A stretch of 64,000 bases of DNA from Luteibacter aegosomatis (GCF_023078455.1 NZ_CP095740.1:2468001-2532000); one strand, 5' to 3'. Counted from the first letter of the stretch, positions 42,567 to 52,135 are shown. The notes: a model not told the origin generated them from the sequence alone. Translations and numbers: made by a program.

Positions 42567-45500
42567 ATGCGTCGACCGCTGAAGCACCTGCTGGCCATCC
42601 CTGGCCTGCTCTTGCTCCTGTACGCATCCACCGTCCTTGCGGACGCGCCGTCGGCCCCCGCGTATCGTCCCATCCGGCAATGGATCCATCGTGCCTTCCC
42701 CGCGAGCGAGGGGGCGCCGGCCGGCGTCTGGGCGATGACGCAGGATGCGGATGGCTACCTCTGGTTCGGCGGTCCGACGGGTCTCTTCAAGTTCGACGGC
42801 GTCACCTTCGACGGCAGTCTCAGCCACCTGTTGCCCCATCCGCAGATCATGGCGCTGCTCGCCACGCCGGACGGCACGTTGTGGGTAGGCGATCGGACCG
42901 GCTACATCACGCGCATCGCCGACGGCAAGGCGCAGGTGTCTCCCGGGAAGGAAGGCGCCGGCTCGGTCCTGTCCTTCGCCCGAACCAGGGACGGCACGCT
43001 GTGGGCCGTTCGCACCAACGGGCTCTACCGTTTCGACGGGATCGCCTGGCAACGCTTCCCGTCGACGGAACCCGGACCGCGGGAATACATCCAGCAGGGC
43101 TTCGTCACACCCGACCAATCCGTGTGGCTCCTGCGCGAGCACAGCGCGCTACGGAAACCGCCCGATGCCTCGACGTTCGAACTTCGGACGGTCGCCGACT
43201 ACCGCGCGGCGCAACTCGGGCGTCCCGGCGGCATGTGGCGGCCGGATAACCAGCTCGCCGACGAGAGCCTCGACGACGAAGGCGCCCTGTGGTGTGGGAC
43301 GAACGCGGGCGTGGTGCGCATCGTCTGGCCGGGACGGGGCCCGGCGACGGATCCGCCGATCGTCGAAACGTACGGCGAAAAGGACGGTTTGACGGGCATA
43401 GCCGCCATGGCCGTCATCAGGGATCGTGAAGGCACGATCTGGGTAGCGACGCCCAAGGGCATCGACCAGTTCCGCAAGGGGCGCTTCGACCCCGTCGATC
43501 TGCCTCCGGACACCTACAAGCCGGCCATCGCGACGGATGGCCTGGACCATCTCTGGGTCGCCGCCGAAAACGGCGTGTTCGAGTTCGGTGCCACCCGGAA
43601 GGCGTGGCCCCAGGCCGGCAAGCAGGTGAACGCCATCGCCAGGGCCCCGGATGGCAGCTTGCTGATGACCTCGGACAAGGGCCTTTTGCATATCGACGGA
43701 ACGGAAGTGACCGTCGCGCCCCTGCCCGATGCCATCACCGGCATGCCGAGGCAGGTGCGCGCCCTTGCCCAGGCACGCGACGGCTCGGTGTGGATCGCCT
43801 TTCGGCAGGCGTTCCGGTGGGCGAAAGGCACCATCGAGACCTTGGGCCAGGACGAGGGCCTTCCCGGAAAGGGAAAGAACCTCCGCGCGATCGCGCGGCG
43901 CGCGGATCATGGCTTGTGGCTGGGATACGACGACGACACGGTCGCCGCCATCGAGGATGACGGAACACGGGCGGCCGTCTACACGCAGTCATCGGGCATC
44001 GGCGTCGGGCAGGTCACCGCCCTGTGGCCGCGGCGGGACGGCGTATGGGTGACCGGCGACCATGGCGTGCAGTTCCTCGCGCCGGGACGACCGACGCGCA
44101 CGCTCCTGTTCGCCGACGGTCGCGCGGTGCGGGTGGGCACGGGCATCCTCGAGCAGCCCCATGGCGACCTCTGGATCAACGCGTCCGACGGACTCCATCA
44201 TGTCTCCGCGGCCGACATGGCACGGTGGTGGGCCGCCCCGGAAAAACCCGTGCCGGCGCAGCACTTCGACGAACGCGACGGTTGGCCTGGCCTGCGCGAT
44301 ACGGTCCCCGCTCCCTCGCTGATCGCCGGTGTCGGCGGTCGGCTCTGGGTGGCATCCGATACCGGCGTGGCCGGGCTCGACCCGGCGAGCCTGATACGAA
44401 ATCCGCGCGTGCCGGTGGCGACCATCCTCGGCGTCAACGGCGAACCGCTTGCGCCTGACGCGGACCTCGCCGCCGGCACCACCCGTCTCGAATTTCGCTA
44501 CACGGCCCCCGTCCTCGCCATTCCCGAGCGCGCCAGGTTCCGCTATCGGCTCTCGCGGGTGGACGAGGGGTGGCGGGACGTGGGCAACGTGCGGGAGGCG
44601 ACCTACACGAACCTCGCGCCCGGCGACTACACCTTCGAAGTCGTCGCCGCCAACGAGGATGGCGTCTGGTCCGCCTCGCCGGCCCGCCTGTCCTTTCGCA
44701 TCGCGCCTTTCTTCTATCAATCGGCGTGGTTCGCGCTGCTGTGCGCCGCCGTCGCGATCGCCTTGCTCTATGCGCTTTACGCCTGGCGACTCCGGGTTCT
44801 CGGCACGGTCTTGCTGGCCCGGGTCATGGAACGCGAACGCATCGCCCGCGAACTGCACGACACGGTGCTCCAGGGGCTTCACGGCGTGCTCCTCTACGTT
44901 CGCGTGGCGGCCAACTCGCTCAAGGACGGTACCGTCAGGGATCATCTCGAGCGCGCCCTGCGCGTCGCCGAACAGGCCATGGCCGAAGGACGCCAGCGCA
45001 TCGTCGACCTGCGCACGGCACCCAGGCCGTCGACGTCCCTGGTCATGCGCTTGCGCGCCGCCCTGGACGAATGCCTCGCCGACACGGGCATCGAGGGTGT
45101 CGTCGCCATCGACGGCGAGGAAAAGCCCATCAGCTCGGAAGCCGAGGAAGATCTCAATGCCATCGTCCTGGAACTCGTCCGCAACGTGCGCAAGCATGCG
45201 AAGGCCAACTCCGTCTGCGTCAACGTCAGGTTCGGCAAACTGCATCTGGACATCGAGGTGAGCGACGACGGCATCGGGCTGGTGCCGGGCGCCACGACCA
45301 AGCCGCTATCGTTCGGATTGCAGGGCGTACGGGAGAGGACCGCACGCTGGTCGGGCCACTTCACCATCGGTCCGGGGGAGCCCACCGGCACGAGCGCATT
45401 CGTCACCCTTCCCGCGATCGCGGTCTATGCGTCGGATGCGGGACGTCGCCGATGGCTGCGACTGCCCTGGAAACCCGCGAACCGGCGGCTTCACGATTGA
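42567..45500 (+). CDS. Reg_prop / Y_Y_Y sensor histidine kinase
   Basis: 977 residues from ATG 42567 (GGGGA upstream). A signal peptide is followed by a periplasmic double beta-propeller of Reg_prop repeats (WAMTQDADGYLWFGGPTGLFKFDG, LLATPDGTLWVGDRTG, VIRDREGTIWVATPKGIDQF and others, ~50-620), a Y_Y_Y domain (~638-714), one span (~715-740), a HisKA_3 dimerisation helix with H764 in RELHDTVLQGLHG, and HATPase_c (N box near 870, GIG near 901). HisKA_3 kinases pair with NarL-type regulators, but none is adjacent; the ones at 30027 and 32995 are ~10 kb away. It probably senses an extracellular compound in the periplasm. Confidence 0.95.
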   Translation: MRRPLKHLLAIPGLLLLLYASTVLADAPSAPAYRPIRQWIHRAFPASEGAPAGVWAMTQDADGYLWFGGPTGLFKFDGVTFDGSLSHLLPHPQIMALLATPDGTLWVGDRTGYITRIADGKAQVSPGKEGAGSVLSFARTRDGTLWAVRTNGLYRFDGIAWQRFPSTEPGPREYIQQGFVTPDQSVWLLREHSALRKPPDASTFELRTVADYRAAQLGRPGGMWRPDNQLADESLDDEGALWCGTNAGVVRIVWPGRGPATDPPIVETYGEKDGLTGIAAMAVIRDREGTIWVATPKGIDQFRKGRFDPVDLPPDTYKPAIATDGLDHLWVAAENGVFEFGATRKAWPQAGKQVNAIARAPDGSLLMTSDKGLLHIDGTEVTVAPLPDAITGMPRQVRALAQARDGSVWIAFRQAFRWAKGTIETLGQDEGLPGKGKNLRAIARRADHGLWLGYDDDTVAAIEDDGTRAAVYTQSSGIGVGQVTALWPRRDGVWVTGDHGVQFLAPGRPTRTLLFADGRAVRVGTGILEQPHGDLWINASDGLHHVSAADMARWWAAPEKPVPAQHFDERDGWPGLRDTVPAPSLIAGVGGRLWVASDTGVAGLDPASLIRNPRVPVATILGVNGEPLAPDADLAAGTTRLEFRYTAPVLAIPERARFRYRLSRVDEGWRDVGNVREATYTNLAPGDYTFEVVAANEDGVWSASPARLSFRIAPFFYQSAWFALLCAAVAIALLYALYAWRLRVLGTVLLARVMERERIARELHDTVLQGLHGVLLYVRVAANSLKDGTVRDHLERALRVAEQAMAEGRQRIVDLRTAPRPSTSLVMRLRAALDECLADTGIEGVVAIDGEEKPISSEAEEDLNAIVLELVRNVRKHAKANSVCVNVRFGKLHLDIEVSDDGIGLVPGATTKPLSFGLQGVRERTARWSGHFTIGPGEPTGTSAFVTLPAIAVYASDAGRRRWLRLPWKPANRRLHD

Positions 45501-45506
45501 GTCGTT

Positions 45507-46379
45507 TCACCAACGGTTGGCGATCTGCCCAAGCCCCGCCAGGAACCGGAGCACCGTGCGATTGAACGTCGCGGGCCGTTGCAGCGGCGCGAAGTGACTC
45601 GCCTCGGGGAGCAGCACGAATCGTGCGCCCGGGATGGTCCGGGCGATATATTCGGCATGCCCGCGCTCGATGAACTCGTCGTGCTCGCCCAGGACGCTCC
45701 ACACCGGAACGGTGACCTGCCCTAGTTGCCCGGGGCCGTAACCGGGCTGATCCGCCTGCATCGCGCCGAGGTCGTCGCGCATGGCTTCGAATTCGGAAAG
45801 GGAGCGTGCCGCTGCCCCTTTCGCGGTGGGGGAAAGCGCTGCATGCTCGGCCACGTGATGCCTGTAGATGCGATCGATCACGGCGGACGACTGGAAAGGC
45901 CGGGTGCCCGTGGCGTCGACGTTGCACGCGAAGAAGAACACGCCCGCCGAGCGATCGGGCGTGTCGTGCGATAGCACCAACGCGATGTCCGCCCCGTCGC
46001 TCCAGCCGACGAACGCCGCCCTGGCGACGCCGAGCGCATCCATGACGGCGCGCGTGTCGGATGCCATGAGGTGGTAGCTGTACGGTCTTGCGTCGCGCGT
46101 CGAACGCCCCTGTCCCCGGCTGTCGATCACGATCGCGGTATAGCCCGCCTCGACCAGCGCCGGAACCTGGTAGCCCCAGTTGTTCGAGTTGCCGAGCCCG
46201 CCGTGAAGCAGGACCACCGGCGGCCCATCGCCGAAGGTCGCATGCCAGATGCGGGCGTGTTCGTTATCGACGTACCCGCTCGCGAGCGGCGCGGGAAGCG
46301 ATGGCATCCCGTGGGCCTCGAGATGCGCGAGGTCGTCGTCGCGAAAAGTCGGGTCGACGGTGGCGATGGCGGGCCTCAT
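45507..46379 (-). CDS. Alpha/beta hydrolase
   Basis: 290 residues. VVLLHGGLGNSNNWGYQ is the oxyanion loop, the nucleophile is S127 in GWSDGADIAL, the acid is in VLGEHDEFIERGH, and the histidine is in EASHFAPLQRP. No signal peptide, so cytoplasmic. It converges on the sensor kinase gene (6 bases apart) and is divergent from the DUF1737 gene. Sequence pattern resembles 3-oxoadipate enol-lactonase-type hydrolases, but the substrate is not determined. Confidence 0.9.
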   Translation of the reverse strand: MRPAIATVDPTFRDDDLAHLEAHGMPSLPAPLASGYVDNEHARIWHATFGDGPPVVLLHGGLGNSNNWGYQVPALVEAGYTAIVIDSRGQGRSTRDARPYSYHLMASDTRAVMDALGVARAAFVGWSDGADIALVLSHDTPDRSAGVFFFACNVDATGTRPFQSSAVIDRIYRHHVAEHAALSPTAKGAAARSLSEFEAMRDDLGAMQADQPGYGPGQLGQVTVPVWSVLGEHDEFIERGHAEYIARTIPGARFVLLPEASHFAPLQRPATFNRTVLRFLAGLGQIANRW

Positions 46380-46418
46380 GAGGGATCATCCACGTCCGGT
46401 ACGGAAACGGAAGATGCC

Positions 46419-46622
46419 ATGACCTCGTCGTCACCGCCAAACGACCTGCCCCGCTATCGGCTCCTGACCGGCAAGGACGACGCCACGTTCTGCCACCGCG
46501 TTTCCGAAGCCCTCGACCTGGGCTATCGGTTGCACGGATCGCCCGCGGCCACGTTCAACGGACGCGACGTCATCGTCGCGCAGGCACTCGTCTGGCCGGG
46601 TGCCGGATCGTCCGACGGCTAA
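46419..46622 (+). CDS. DUF1737 small protein
   Basis: 67 residues from ATG 46419 (GGAAG upstream); the long frame to 46071 is antisense to the hydrolase. YRLLTGKDDATFCHRVSEALDLGYRLHGSPAATFNG matches the DUF1737 family core. Cytoplasmic, function unknown. Its stop overlaps that of the ATP-grasp gene by 4 bases on the opposite strand. Confidence 0.85.
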   Translation: MTSSSPPNDLPRYRLLTGKDDATFCHRVSEALDLGYRLHGSPAATFNGRDVIVAQALVWPGAGSSDG

Positions 46623-47845
46623 GTCGGCCCCGAACCGTGCAACGCCGCCGGGGCGGCCTGCTGCCGGCGTGACGCCCGCTTGCGCGCCAGGTTCGCAAGA
46701 ACCTGCATCGCCGGTAGCGGATCGTCCATGCGGAACACATGCAGATCCGCCCGTAGCCACTGCATCGCGATGGTCGCCCTGCCCTTCAGGCCGAGCGTCG
46801 GCGTTCGGGCAAGGCTGGCCAGGTCGTGATAGAGGTCGACGCACAGCTTGCCGACCGGGTAATCCCGCGACGCCGTCGGTACCGGTTCGCCCAGCGCATC
46901 GCGCCAGGCCATGTCGCATACGTTCACGCCGTGGCGCGCGGCGAATTCGACGTAGGTCCACGCACGGGTGTTCACCTCGATGATCCGGAAGCGTCCGTCG
47001 CGCGGGTCACGCTTGAACTCGGCGCTGAAGATGCCCCTGTAGCCGACATCGTCGAGCAAGCGGCACGCGTGCGAGACCGCCTCGTCCGCGTCGGCGAGCG
47101 GAATCGAGCGGGAGCAGGAGCTGTTGCCGAAATCCGGCGGCGACATGCGCATCCGCTGGCGGGCGAACAACCCCGGGTAGGCACCGCCGGCGTCGCGGAA
47201 GCCGTCGATGAAGAAGTGTTCGGTCGGCGGTCCCGGAATGTATTCCTGCGCCATGAGCGAAAAGCCCTGGACATGCAGGCGTGCCCACGTGTCCCTCAGC
47301 TCGTCGCGGCCATGCACCCAGACGCCCTTGGCACCGATGACGTCGCTGAAGCGTTGCGAGTTCACGGGCTTGATGAAGACGCGCCGGAGCGTTTCCATCG
47401 GCACCGCGTCCGCGTCGGCCAGGGAGCCGAGATGGAAAGTGCACGGATGGGGAATGCCCAAGCGGTCGAGCCGCCGCGCGAACGTGGCCTTGTCTTGCAG
47501 TAGCGCCTGGATCTCCCGGCTCGCGGTGGATACCCGGAAGCGTTCGCGCAGCTCGGTCGACGGCAGGTCGGACAACCACATGGCCGCATCGTCCGCACCG
47601 GCGACGAGTACCGCCCGTTTCAGCGGCATGTCGCGTAGGGCGTCCATGGCGGCCGCTCCGGGACGACCGTCCCAGGCGACGCCCGGCGTCGGGCGATACC
47701 AGCGCGATCGCGTGGTCAGGTCGCCGGGCGGACACGCCACGTAGGCGGGAATCCCGGCAAGCGCCAGGCTGCGCAGGATGCCGAGTGCCGTGGGCCCCTG
47801 GCCCATCACGATGACCGGCACGCGGCCGGCGTCGACGACATTCAT
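46619..47845 (-). CDS. ATP-grasp ligase-like protein
   Basis: 408 residues. An N-terminal Rossmann-like part (VIVMGQGPTALGILRSLALAGIPAYVACPP) is followed by an ATP-grasp fold: LLQDKATFARRLDRLGIPHP, RRVFIKPVNSQRFS (ATP lysine region), QEYIPGPPTEHFFIDGF and EFKRDPRDGRFRIIEVNTRAW with the metal-binding E-x-N motif. Such proteins make amide or phosphopeptide bonds. It lies upstream of no RiPP precursor that I can see. It is followed by an acyltransferase gene 102 bases away on the same strand, and the pair may modify an envelope or small molecule. Confidence 0.87.
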   Translation of the reverse strand: MNVVDAGRVPVIVMGQGPTALGILRSLALAGIPAYVACPPGDLTTRSRWYRPTPGVAWDGRPGAAAMDALRDMPLKRAVLVAGADDAAMWLSDLPSTELRERFRVSTASREIQALLQDKATFARRLDRLGIPHPCTFHLGSLADADAVPMETLRRVFIKPVNSQRFSDVIGAKGVWVHGRDELRDTWARLHVQGFSLMAQEYIPGPPTEHFFIDGFRDAGGAYPGLFARQRMRMSPPDFGNSSCSRSIPLADADEAVSHACRLLDDVGYRGIFSAEFKRDPRDGRFRIIEVNTRAWTYVEFAARHGVNVCDMAWRDALGEPVPTASRDYPVGKLCVDLYHDLASLARTPTLGLKGRATIAMQWLRADLHVFRMDDPLPAMQVLANLARKRASRRQQAAPAALHGSGPT

Positions 47846-47947
47846 GGCGTTCCCCTGCGCGCCACCCTGTCGGTGACGGCTCCCATTACATCGTACGCAC
47901 CGGAGGTGAGACAGTACGACGGACGGTCTATCACCTTAAGAACGGGC

Positions 47948-49138
47948 TCAGGGCGCGTCGATCTTCTCGGCGGTGGTCTGCCAGGCTTTGCCGCCGAGCT
48001 TGAGTTGCTCGAGCAGTCGACGGCCCCATTGTTGGCCGGGTTTCTCCAGCAGGTGATAACCCACGGCCGCGAGCGCGTACGTCACGATCGCCACCACGGG
48101 GAAGACCGTCATGAATCGCCAGGACGGCGGTTGCGTCATGCCACCATGAGCGAGCACCCAAGCCGCGACGGGATGCAGGATGAGCAGGTGGATCAGGTAG
48201 CACCCGTACGAGAGTTCACCCAGCCAATAGAACGGCCTCGATCCGAGCGTGCGCGATACCGCGCCGACGACGGGACGGTCCTGGAAGTTGACCACCAGGA
48301 AGAACGCCACCACCAGCGCTTCGCGAACGATCACGTGAAGCGCGTCGATGCTCCCGCCATAGGGAAACGCCATGAGGATCATGGCAGCCACCAGGTGCTT
48401 GCCGTTCCTCGGTGCCGCGGCGATCAGGATACCGGCGAGGAACACGTGCAGTTTCAACGGCAGGAACGACGGCATCGGGAGGCGGATGTGCAGCGCCTTC
48501 AGGCCCAGGGCCACCGCGAACGCGGCCAGGGCCACGCCGGCCGTCATGCGTAACCAACCCATGCGCGCATGAAGCACGATGAGGAACGGAAACACGGCAT
48601 AGAACTGCATCTCCAGGCCGAGGCTCCAGTCGGGCAACGGCGTACGGAAGGCGTAATCGGGAAACAGCCCGTAGAGGTACGTCAGGTGCATCGCGATGTT
48701 GCCGATGCTCAGGTCCGCATAGCGCTCTTCCAACTGCAAGGGACGGCCCAGCGCCTGGTCGATGAAGACGCGATCGGCGTAGATCCCCGCGCCGGCGATC
48801 AGCGCGATGATGAGCAGCGGGAAATACAACGGCGACAGCCGGAAGAAACGGCGTATCCAGAACGCCCGCCACGTGGACGGCCGCGACCAGTCTTCCCTGT
48901 GCCGTCTGACCAGATACTGATAGGTCATCAGGTAGCCCGACAGCAGGACGAAAAGATCGACGCCGAGATCGGGACTGCCGACGATGGGAAGACTGAAACC
49001 GGTCAGCAGCATGCAGTGCCCCGCAAGCACCCACAGCGCCGCGATGCCCCGGGTCCCGTCAAGGCACTGGATTCGCAAGACGGGCTGGGCGGCGGTCGCG
49101 GATCCTCGGTTCACGTCGTGGCATCCCGTGTCAGGCAA
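47948..49138 (-). CDS. Acyltransferase-3 (OafA/YrhL) membrane protein
   Basis: 396 residues from TTG 49138; a GTG at 49114 with GGGA 10 bases upstream is an equally good start. Ten or so spans. The family motifs are present: CLDGTRGIAALWVLAGHCML (catalytic histidine in AGH), LGVDLFVLLSGYLM, RFFRLSPLYFPLL and PDWSLGLEMQFYAVFPFL. These enzymes transfer acyl groups to sugars or lipids in the inner membrane. A 10-base inverted repeat pair (49130-49139 and 49215-49224) spans its start. Confidence 0.9.
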   Translation of the reverse strand: MPDTGCHDVNRGSATAAQPVLRIQCLDGTRGIAALWVLAGHCMLLTGFSLPIVGSPDLGVDLFVLLSGYLMTYQYLVRRHREDWSRPSTWRAFWIRRFFRLSPLYFPLLIIALIAGAGIYADRVFIDQALGRPLQLEERYADLSIGNIAMHLTYLYGLFPDYAFRTPLPDWSLGLEMQFYAVFPFLIVLHARMGWLRMTAGVALAAFAVALGLKALHIRLPMPSFLPLKLHVFLAGILIAAAPRNGKHLVAAMILMAFPYGGSIDALHVIVREALVVAFFLVVNFQDRPVVGAVSRTLGSRPFYWLGELSYGCYLIHLLILHPVAAWVLAHGGMTQPPSWRFMTVFPVVAIVTYALAAVGYHLLEKPGQQWGRRLLEQLKLGGKAWQTTAEKIDAP

Positions 49139-49262
49139 AAAACCATTGAATCATGGTCTACCCGGGAGGCCGAGGTCCCGATGCGCAAAGTGTCGACTGT
49201 CCGTTAATTCGACCTTTGCCTGACTCGCATCGATCACCATGGCGACGCGACACGCACCGAAT

Positions 49263-49287
49263 GCCGCCTCTCGCGAGAAGAGGCGGC
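49263..49287. terminator. Hairpin downstream of the small gene at 49331
   Basis: Perfect 9-base stem GCCGCCTCT / AGAGGCGGC with a 7-base loop, 44 bases after the stop of the 49331-49501 gene on the minus strand. No U-run. The rest of 49139-49330 has no gene. Confidence 0.5.
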
Positions 49288-49330
49288 GTACGTCATCCCC
49301 TTCGGGCGATCGTCTCGACCGGCCCGGCCA

Positions 49331-49501
49331 TCAACCGCCGTCGGTCGGATGGCGGGTACCGAACATGCCCAGGTCGGTGCTCTCGGCGACCTTGGGATTG
49401 ATCTTCGACACGCGATCGGTGCGCTGCAACGGCTTTTCCATCGGAATGCCGAACGGGTTGGCGGTCGTCTCGTCGTGCATGGTCATGTGCAACTGTTCCA
49501 T
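49331..49501 (-). CDS. Small conserved-looking hypothetical protein
   Basis: 56 residues from ATG 49501, with GGAG 7 bases upstream. Sequence MEQLHMTMHDETTANPFGIP then MEKPLQRTDRVSKINPKVAESTDLGMFGTRHP. Not membrane-spanning; no family recognised. The clear ribosome site and the terminator-like hairpin support a real gene. It lies 88 bases downstream of the tautomerase stop on the same strand. Confidence 0.6.
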   Translation of the reverse strand: MEQLHMTMHDETTANPFGIPMEKPLQRTDRVSKINPKVAESTDLGMFGTRHPTDGG

Positions 49502-49589
49502 GAGAACGCTCCATCGGTTTGAGCCGCCGGACGGCGGCATCCCGAAACCTAGCATGGACATGATCGTCAAAGCCGGACGGGGTCGACGT

Positions 49590-49982
49590 TCAGGCCACCG
49601 GCGCGTACTGCATCTCTCCCGCCCCGAACGACCAGTCCTCACGCGTGTTGCCGACCAGGGTGATCCAGACGTCTTCCTTGCGTATCCCCGTTCGCTCGTG
49701 GATGAGGTCGGCCACCATCCGGTAGAAGGCTTTTTTCGCCTCGATGCTACGACCCGCCACCCAGGTGACCTGGATGAACACGATGTCGGGCGAATAGCCG
49801 ATGCCCAGATACCCTTCGCTGGGATAGATCAGTTCGTCGTCGTCGTGCCGGGTCACGATCTGGAACTTGTCGTGGATGGGCACGTTCGCGGTCAGGGTCA
49901 TGGCCTCGTAGATCGATTCGGTGATCCGGCCGACGACATCGGGCGTCACCCGGCGGCTGAGGTCGATGCGGGCGAGTGGCAT
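49590..49982 (-). CDS. Tautomerase family protein
   Basis: 130 residues. After removal of Met1 the N-terminal proline (MPLARIDLSRRVTPDVVGRITESIYEAMT) would be the catalytic base of the tautomerase/MIF superfamily. The size is double that of the single-domain 4-OT subunit, as in the tautomerase_2 or MSAD-like groups; VWITLVGNTREDWSFGAGEMQYA is the C-terminal signature. Cytoplasmic. Divergent from the LysR gene at 50085 with a dyad between them, so it is probably that regulator's target. Confidence 0.9.
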   Translation of the reverse strand: MPLARIDLSRRVTPDVVGRITESIYEAMTLTANVPIHDKFQIVTRHDDDELIYPSEGYLGIGYSPDIVFIQVTWVAGRSIEAKKAFYRMVADLIHERTGIRKEDVWITLVGNTREDWSFGAGEMQYAPVA

Positions 49983-50036
49983 GGCGGTGCTCCTGTCTGG
50001 GCGAATGGCTCCGGAACAGCGTAGGATGATGCCAGG

Positions 50037-50053
50037 TATGCGGCAAGCGCATA
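50037..50053. promoter_or_regulatory. Inverted repeat, likely LysR operator
   Basis: TATGCG / CGCATA arms with a 5-base spacer (T-N11-A form), between the tautomerase (start 49982) and LysR (start 50085) genes in an AT-rich stretch. Confidence 0.55.
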
Positions 50054-50084
50054 ATTTTCATAAATATCATGCGTCAGGTGCAAG

Positions 50085-50993
50085 ATGATCGAAGATCTCC
50101 AGGCCTTTGTCGCCGTGGTGGAAGCCTCGTCGCTCAGCCGCGCGGCGAGTCGCCTGCACATCACGCAATCGGCCGTCTCGCGACGTCTGCAGCAATTGGA
50201 AAGCCGCCTCGACGGCGTGCTCCTGGATCGGGCGCATCGCCCCCCGCTGCCTACGCCGCTGGGCACGCGCGTGTACGAAAGCGCCAAGGCGGTGCTGCGA
50301 CAGGTCGACTCCCTCGTGTCGCTCGCCGACGAGAGTGCCGAGCCCAGCGGCACGTTCCGGCTCGGCTTTTCCATGGGACTGGGTGACGGCGTACTGGAGC
50401 GTGTCGTCGAGCGGCTGCATGCCGACTTCCCGAAGGTTCACCTGCAGATTCGCAGCGACTGGAGTCACGGCCTCGTCGAGCGGTTGGAAGGAAACGCGCT
50501 GGACGCCGCCATCGTGCTGTCCCAGGCGTCCGCGCCGGTTCCATCCTCCCTCGCGGTACGGACGGTGGGCGCGGTGGACCTCGTCATCGTTCAATCGCGC
50601 AGCCAGATGCCGTTCCGGCGCCCCGTCCGGCTGGCCGCGCTGGTCAATGCGAACTGGGTACTGAATCCGGTGGGATGCGGTTATCGCGCGGCGTTGGAAT
50701 CGGCGATGGGCAAACAGGATGCGTGCCTGCGGGTCGCCATCGACGCCCTGGGGTCGGAGCTGCAGCTTCGCCTCGTCGCCAAAGGCATGGGGCTGGGCCT
50801 GGTGCCGCGTATCACCCTCGTATCGAGTCCCAGCGCGCGGGCCATCCATCCCGTGGCGGTCAGCGACTTCCAGCTCTCGATGGACGTCCGCCTGGCCCAT
50901 CACCGCGAGCCCGGTCCGTTCAGGGCCGTACTCGCGGCGGCGCAGGCGCATGCGACGGTCGCCCTTGCGCCCGCGAGGAAAACGCGTCGCTGA
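50085..50993 (+). CDS. LysR family transcriptional regulator
   Basis: 302 residues, full family length. HTH at residues ~2-60 (IEDLQAFVAVVEASSLSRAASRLHITQSAVSRRLQQLE), then an effector domain (AEPSGTFRLGFSMGLGDGVLERVVERLHADFPKVHLQI). It is divergent from the tautomerase gene with a dyad between them, and converges on the FAD monooxygenase (6 bases apart). Likely activator of the tautomerase; the effector is unknown. Confidence 0.95.
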   Translation: MIEDLQAFVAVVEASSLSRAASRLHITQSAVSRRLQQLESRLDGVLLDRAHRPPLPTPLGTRVYESAKAVLRQVDSLVSLADESAEPSGTFRLGFSMGLGDGVLERVVERLHADFPKVHLQIRSDWSHGLVERLEGNALDAAIVLSQASAPVPSSLAVRTVGAVDLVIVQSRSQMPFRRPVRLAALVNANWVLNPVGCGYRAALESAMGKQDACLRVAIDALGSELQLRLVAKGMGLGLVPRITLVSSPSARAIHPVAVSDFQLSMDVRLAHHREPGPFRAVLAAAQAHATVALAPARKTRR

Positions 50994-50998
50994 AGCGG

Positions 50999-52135
50999 CT
51001 ACGCGGTGTCCCGGAACGTGGACGCGTAATGGACGAATTCCGCGGACAAATTCCTGGAATGGTTCACCAACGCCCGGATGTAAGGAAGGCGGGCGGCTTC
51101 GTAGCGTTTCAGCAGGTCGGCGACCGGTTCGGCGGGGTCGGCACGCGACAGCATGTCCGAGAGCAAGCCCGCATCCTCCACGCCGGTGGCGTAGCCGCTT
51201 CCCGTCATCGGCGACAGCACATGGGCCGCATCGCCGACGATCGCCAGGGGGCCGAGGGCCAGCCGCTCGGGACGGTACTCCGCGATGGGCGCGCCTCGCA
51301 TCGCGTTCGGCAGACGAACGCCGACGCTCACCGCTTCGCGCCATGGCTCCGGCCAGAGCGTCGGTACGAGCGAGGCGAGCTCATCCCGGATGTCCTGGCC
51401 GATGGCCTCGGCGCCCAGCGTGCCGATGACGTATCCGTCGCCGGTAAGGCATCCGGCGTCGCGTAACGTGTCTTCCCTGCCCGCCTCGAACCACGCGAAC
51501 GTCACCTGCCGCTTCCCCGGCTCGAGGGATCCGTCGCGCCCCGGAAGGACGGCGGCTACCAACCGATAGCCGTTTTCGTAGGCGATCCACAGGCCGCGGT
51601 GGGACGACCAGTCTACCGGCGAGGCCAGCCGGCTCTCCTCGATCAGGCCGCGCCAGACGACGTACCCCGCGTAACGGGCGAGCGGGAGCGCGGAAGCGAC
51701 GGCACGCCGCACGGTGCTGCGGTAACCGTCGGCACCGATGACGGCGTCCGCCGAAACGATGCCGCCGTCGTCGAACGTCAGGATGGCACGGCCGCCTTCC
51801 GAACCGACGGACGCGACGGCCTTGTCTTCCTCGAGGGTGATGGAAGGCATCTCGCCGGCGCGATCGCGCAACCATCGATACAGGGCGGGCCAACTCGTCA
51901 GGTGGCGATCGCGATAGGCGTGCACCACGGGCAGTTTCGGCGCCGAGCGCGGATCGCATCCCACGGTGGCCGCTATCGACGCCAGGTCGACGCTGAGGTT
52001 GTCGCCACCGTGCGTCTTGCGCACCGTACGCTCCACGACCCGCGTGGGAACGCCACGTTTCGCGCAGGCGAGGGCCAGGGTCAATCCCGCGAGGGATGCC
52101 CCGACGATGACGATGTCACGCTTCGGTGGTGCCAT
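50999..52135 (-). CDS. FAD-dependent monooxygenase (PHBH family)
   Basis: 378 residues from ATG 52135 (MAPPKRDIVIVGASLAGL); an upstream TTG at 52171 adds 12 residues without a ribosome site. The dinucleotide loop is VGASLAGLTL (residues 11-20), the DG region is DAVIGADGYRSTVRR, and the GD motif GDAAHVLSPMTGSGYATGVEDAGLL binds FAD. These are the landmarks of aromatic hydroxylases of the PHBH/UbiH class. It is the last gene of a minus-strand run with hydrolase, MFS and SDR, suggesting hydroxylation of an aromatic or phenolic compound in the cytoplasm. Confidence 0.9.
   Translation of the reverse strand: MAPPKRDIVIVGASLAGLTLALACAKRGVPTRVVERTVRKTHGGDNLSVDLASIAATVGCDPRSAPKLPVVHAYRDRHLTSWPALYRWLRDRAGEMPSITLEEDKAVASVGSEGGRAILTFDDGGIVSADAVIGADGYRSTVRRAVASALPLARYAGYVVWRGLIEESRLASPVDWSSHRGLWIAYENGYRLVAAVLPGRDGSLEPGKRQVTFAWFEAGREDTLRDAGCLTGDGYVIGTLGAEAIGQDIRDELASLVPTLWPEPWREAVSVGVRLPNAMRGAPIAEYRPERLALGPLAIVGDAAHVLSPMTGSGYATGVEDAGLLSDMLSRADPAEPVADLLKRYEAARLPYIRALVNHSRNLSAEFVHYASTFRDTA

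Noticed and set aside
49130..49224. 10-base inverted repeat pair (GTCAGGCAAA / TTTGCCTGAC) as ends of a small insertion element
   Set aside because: Only 75 bases lie between, with no transposase and no target duplication visible; it may be regulatory or chance.
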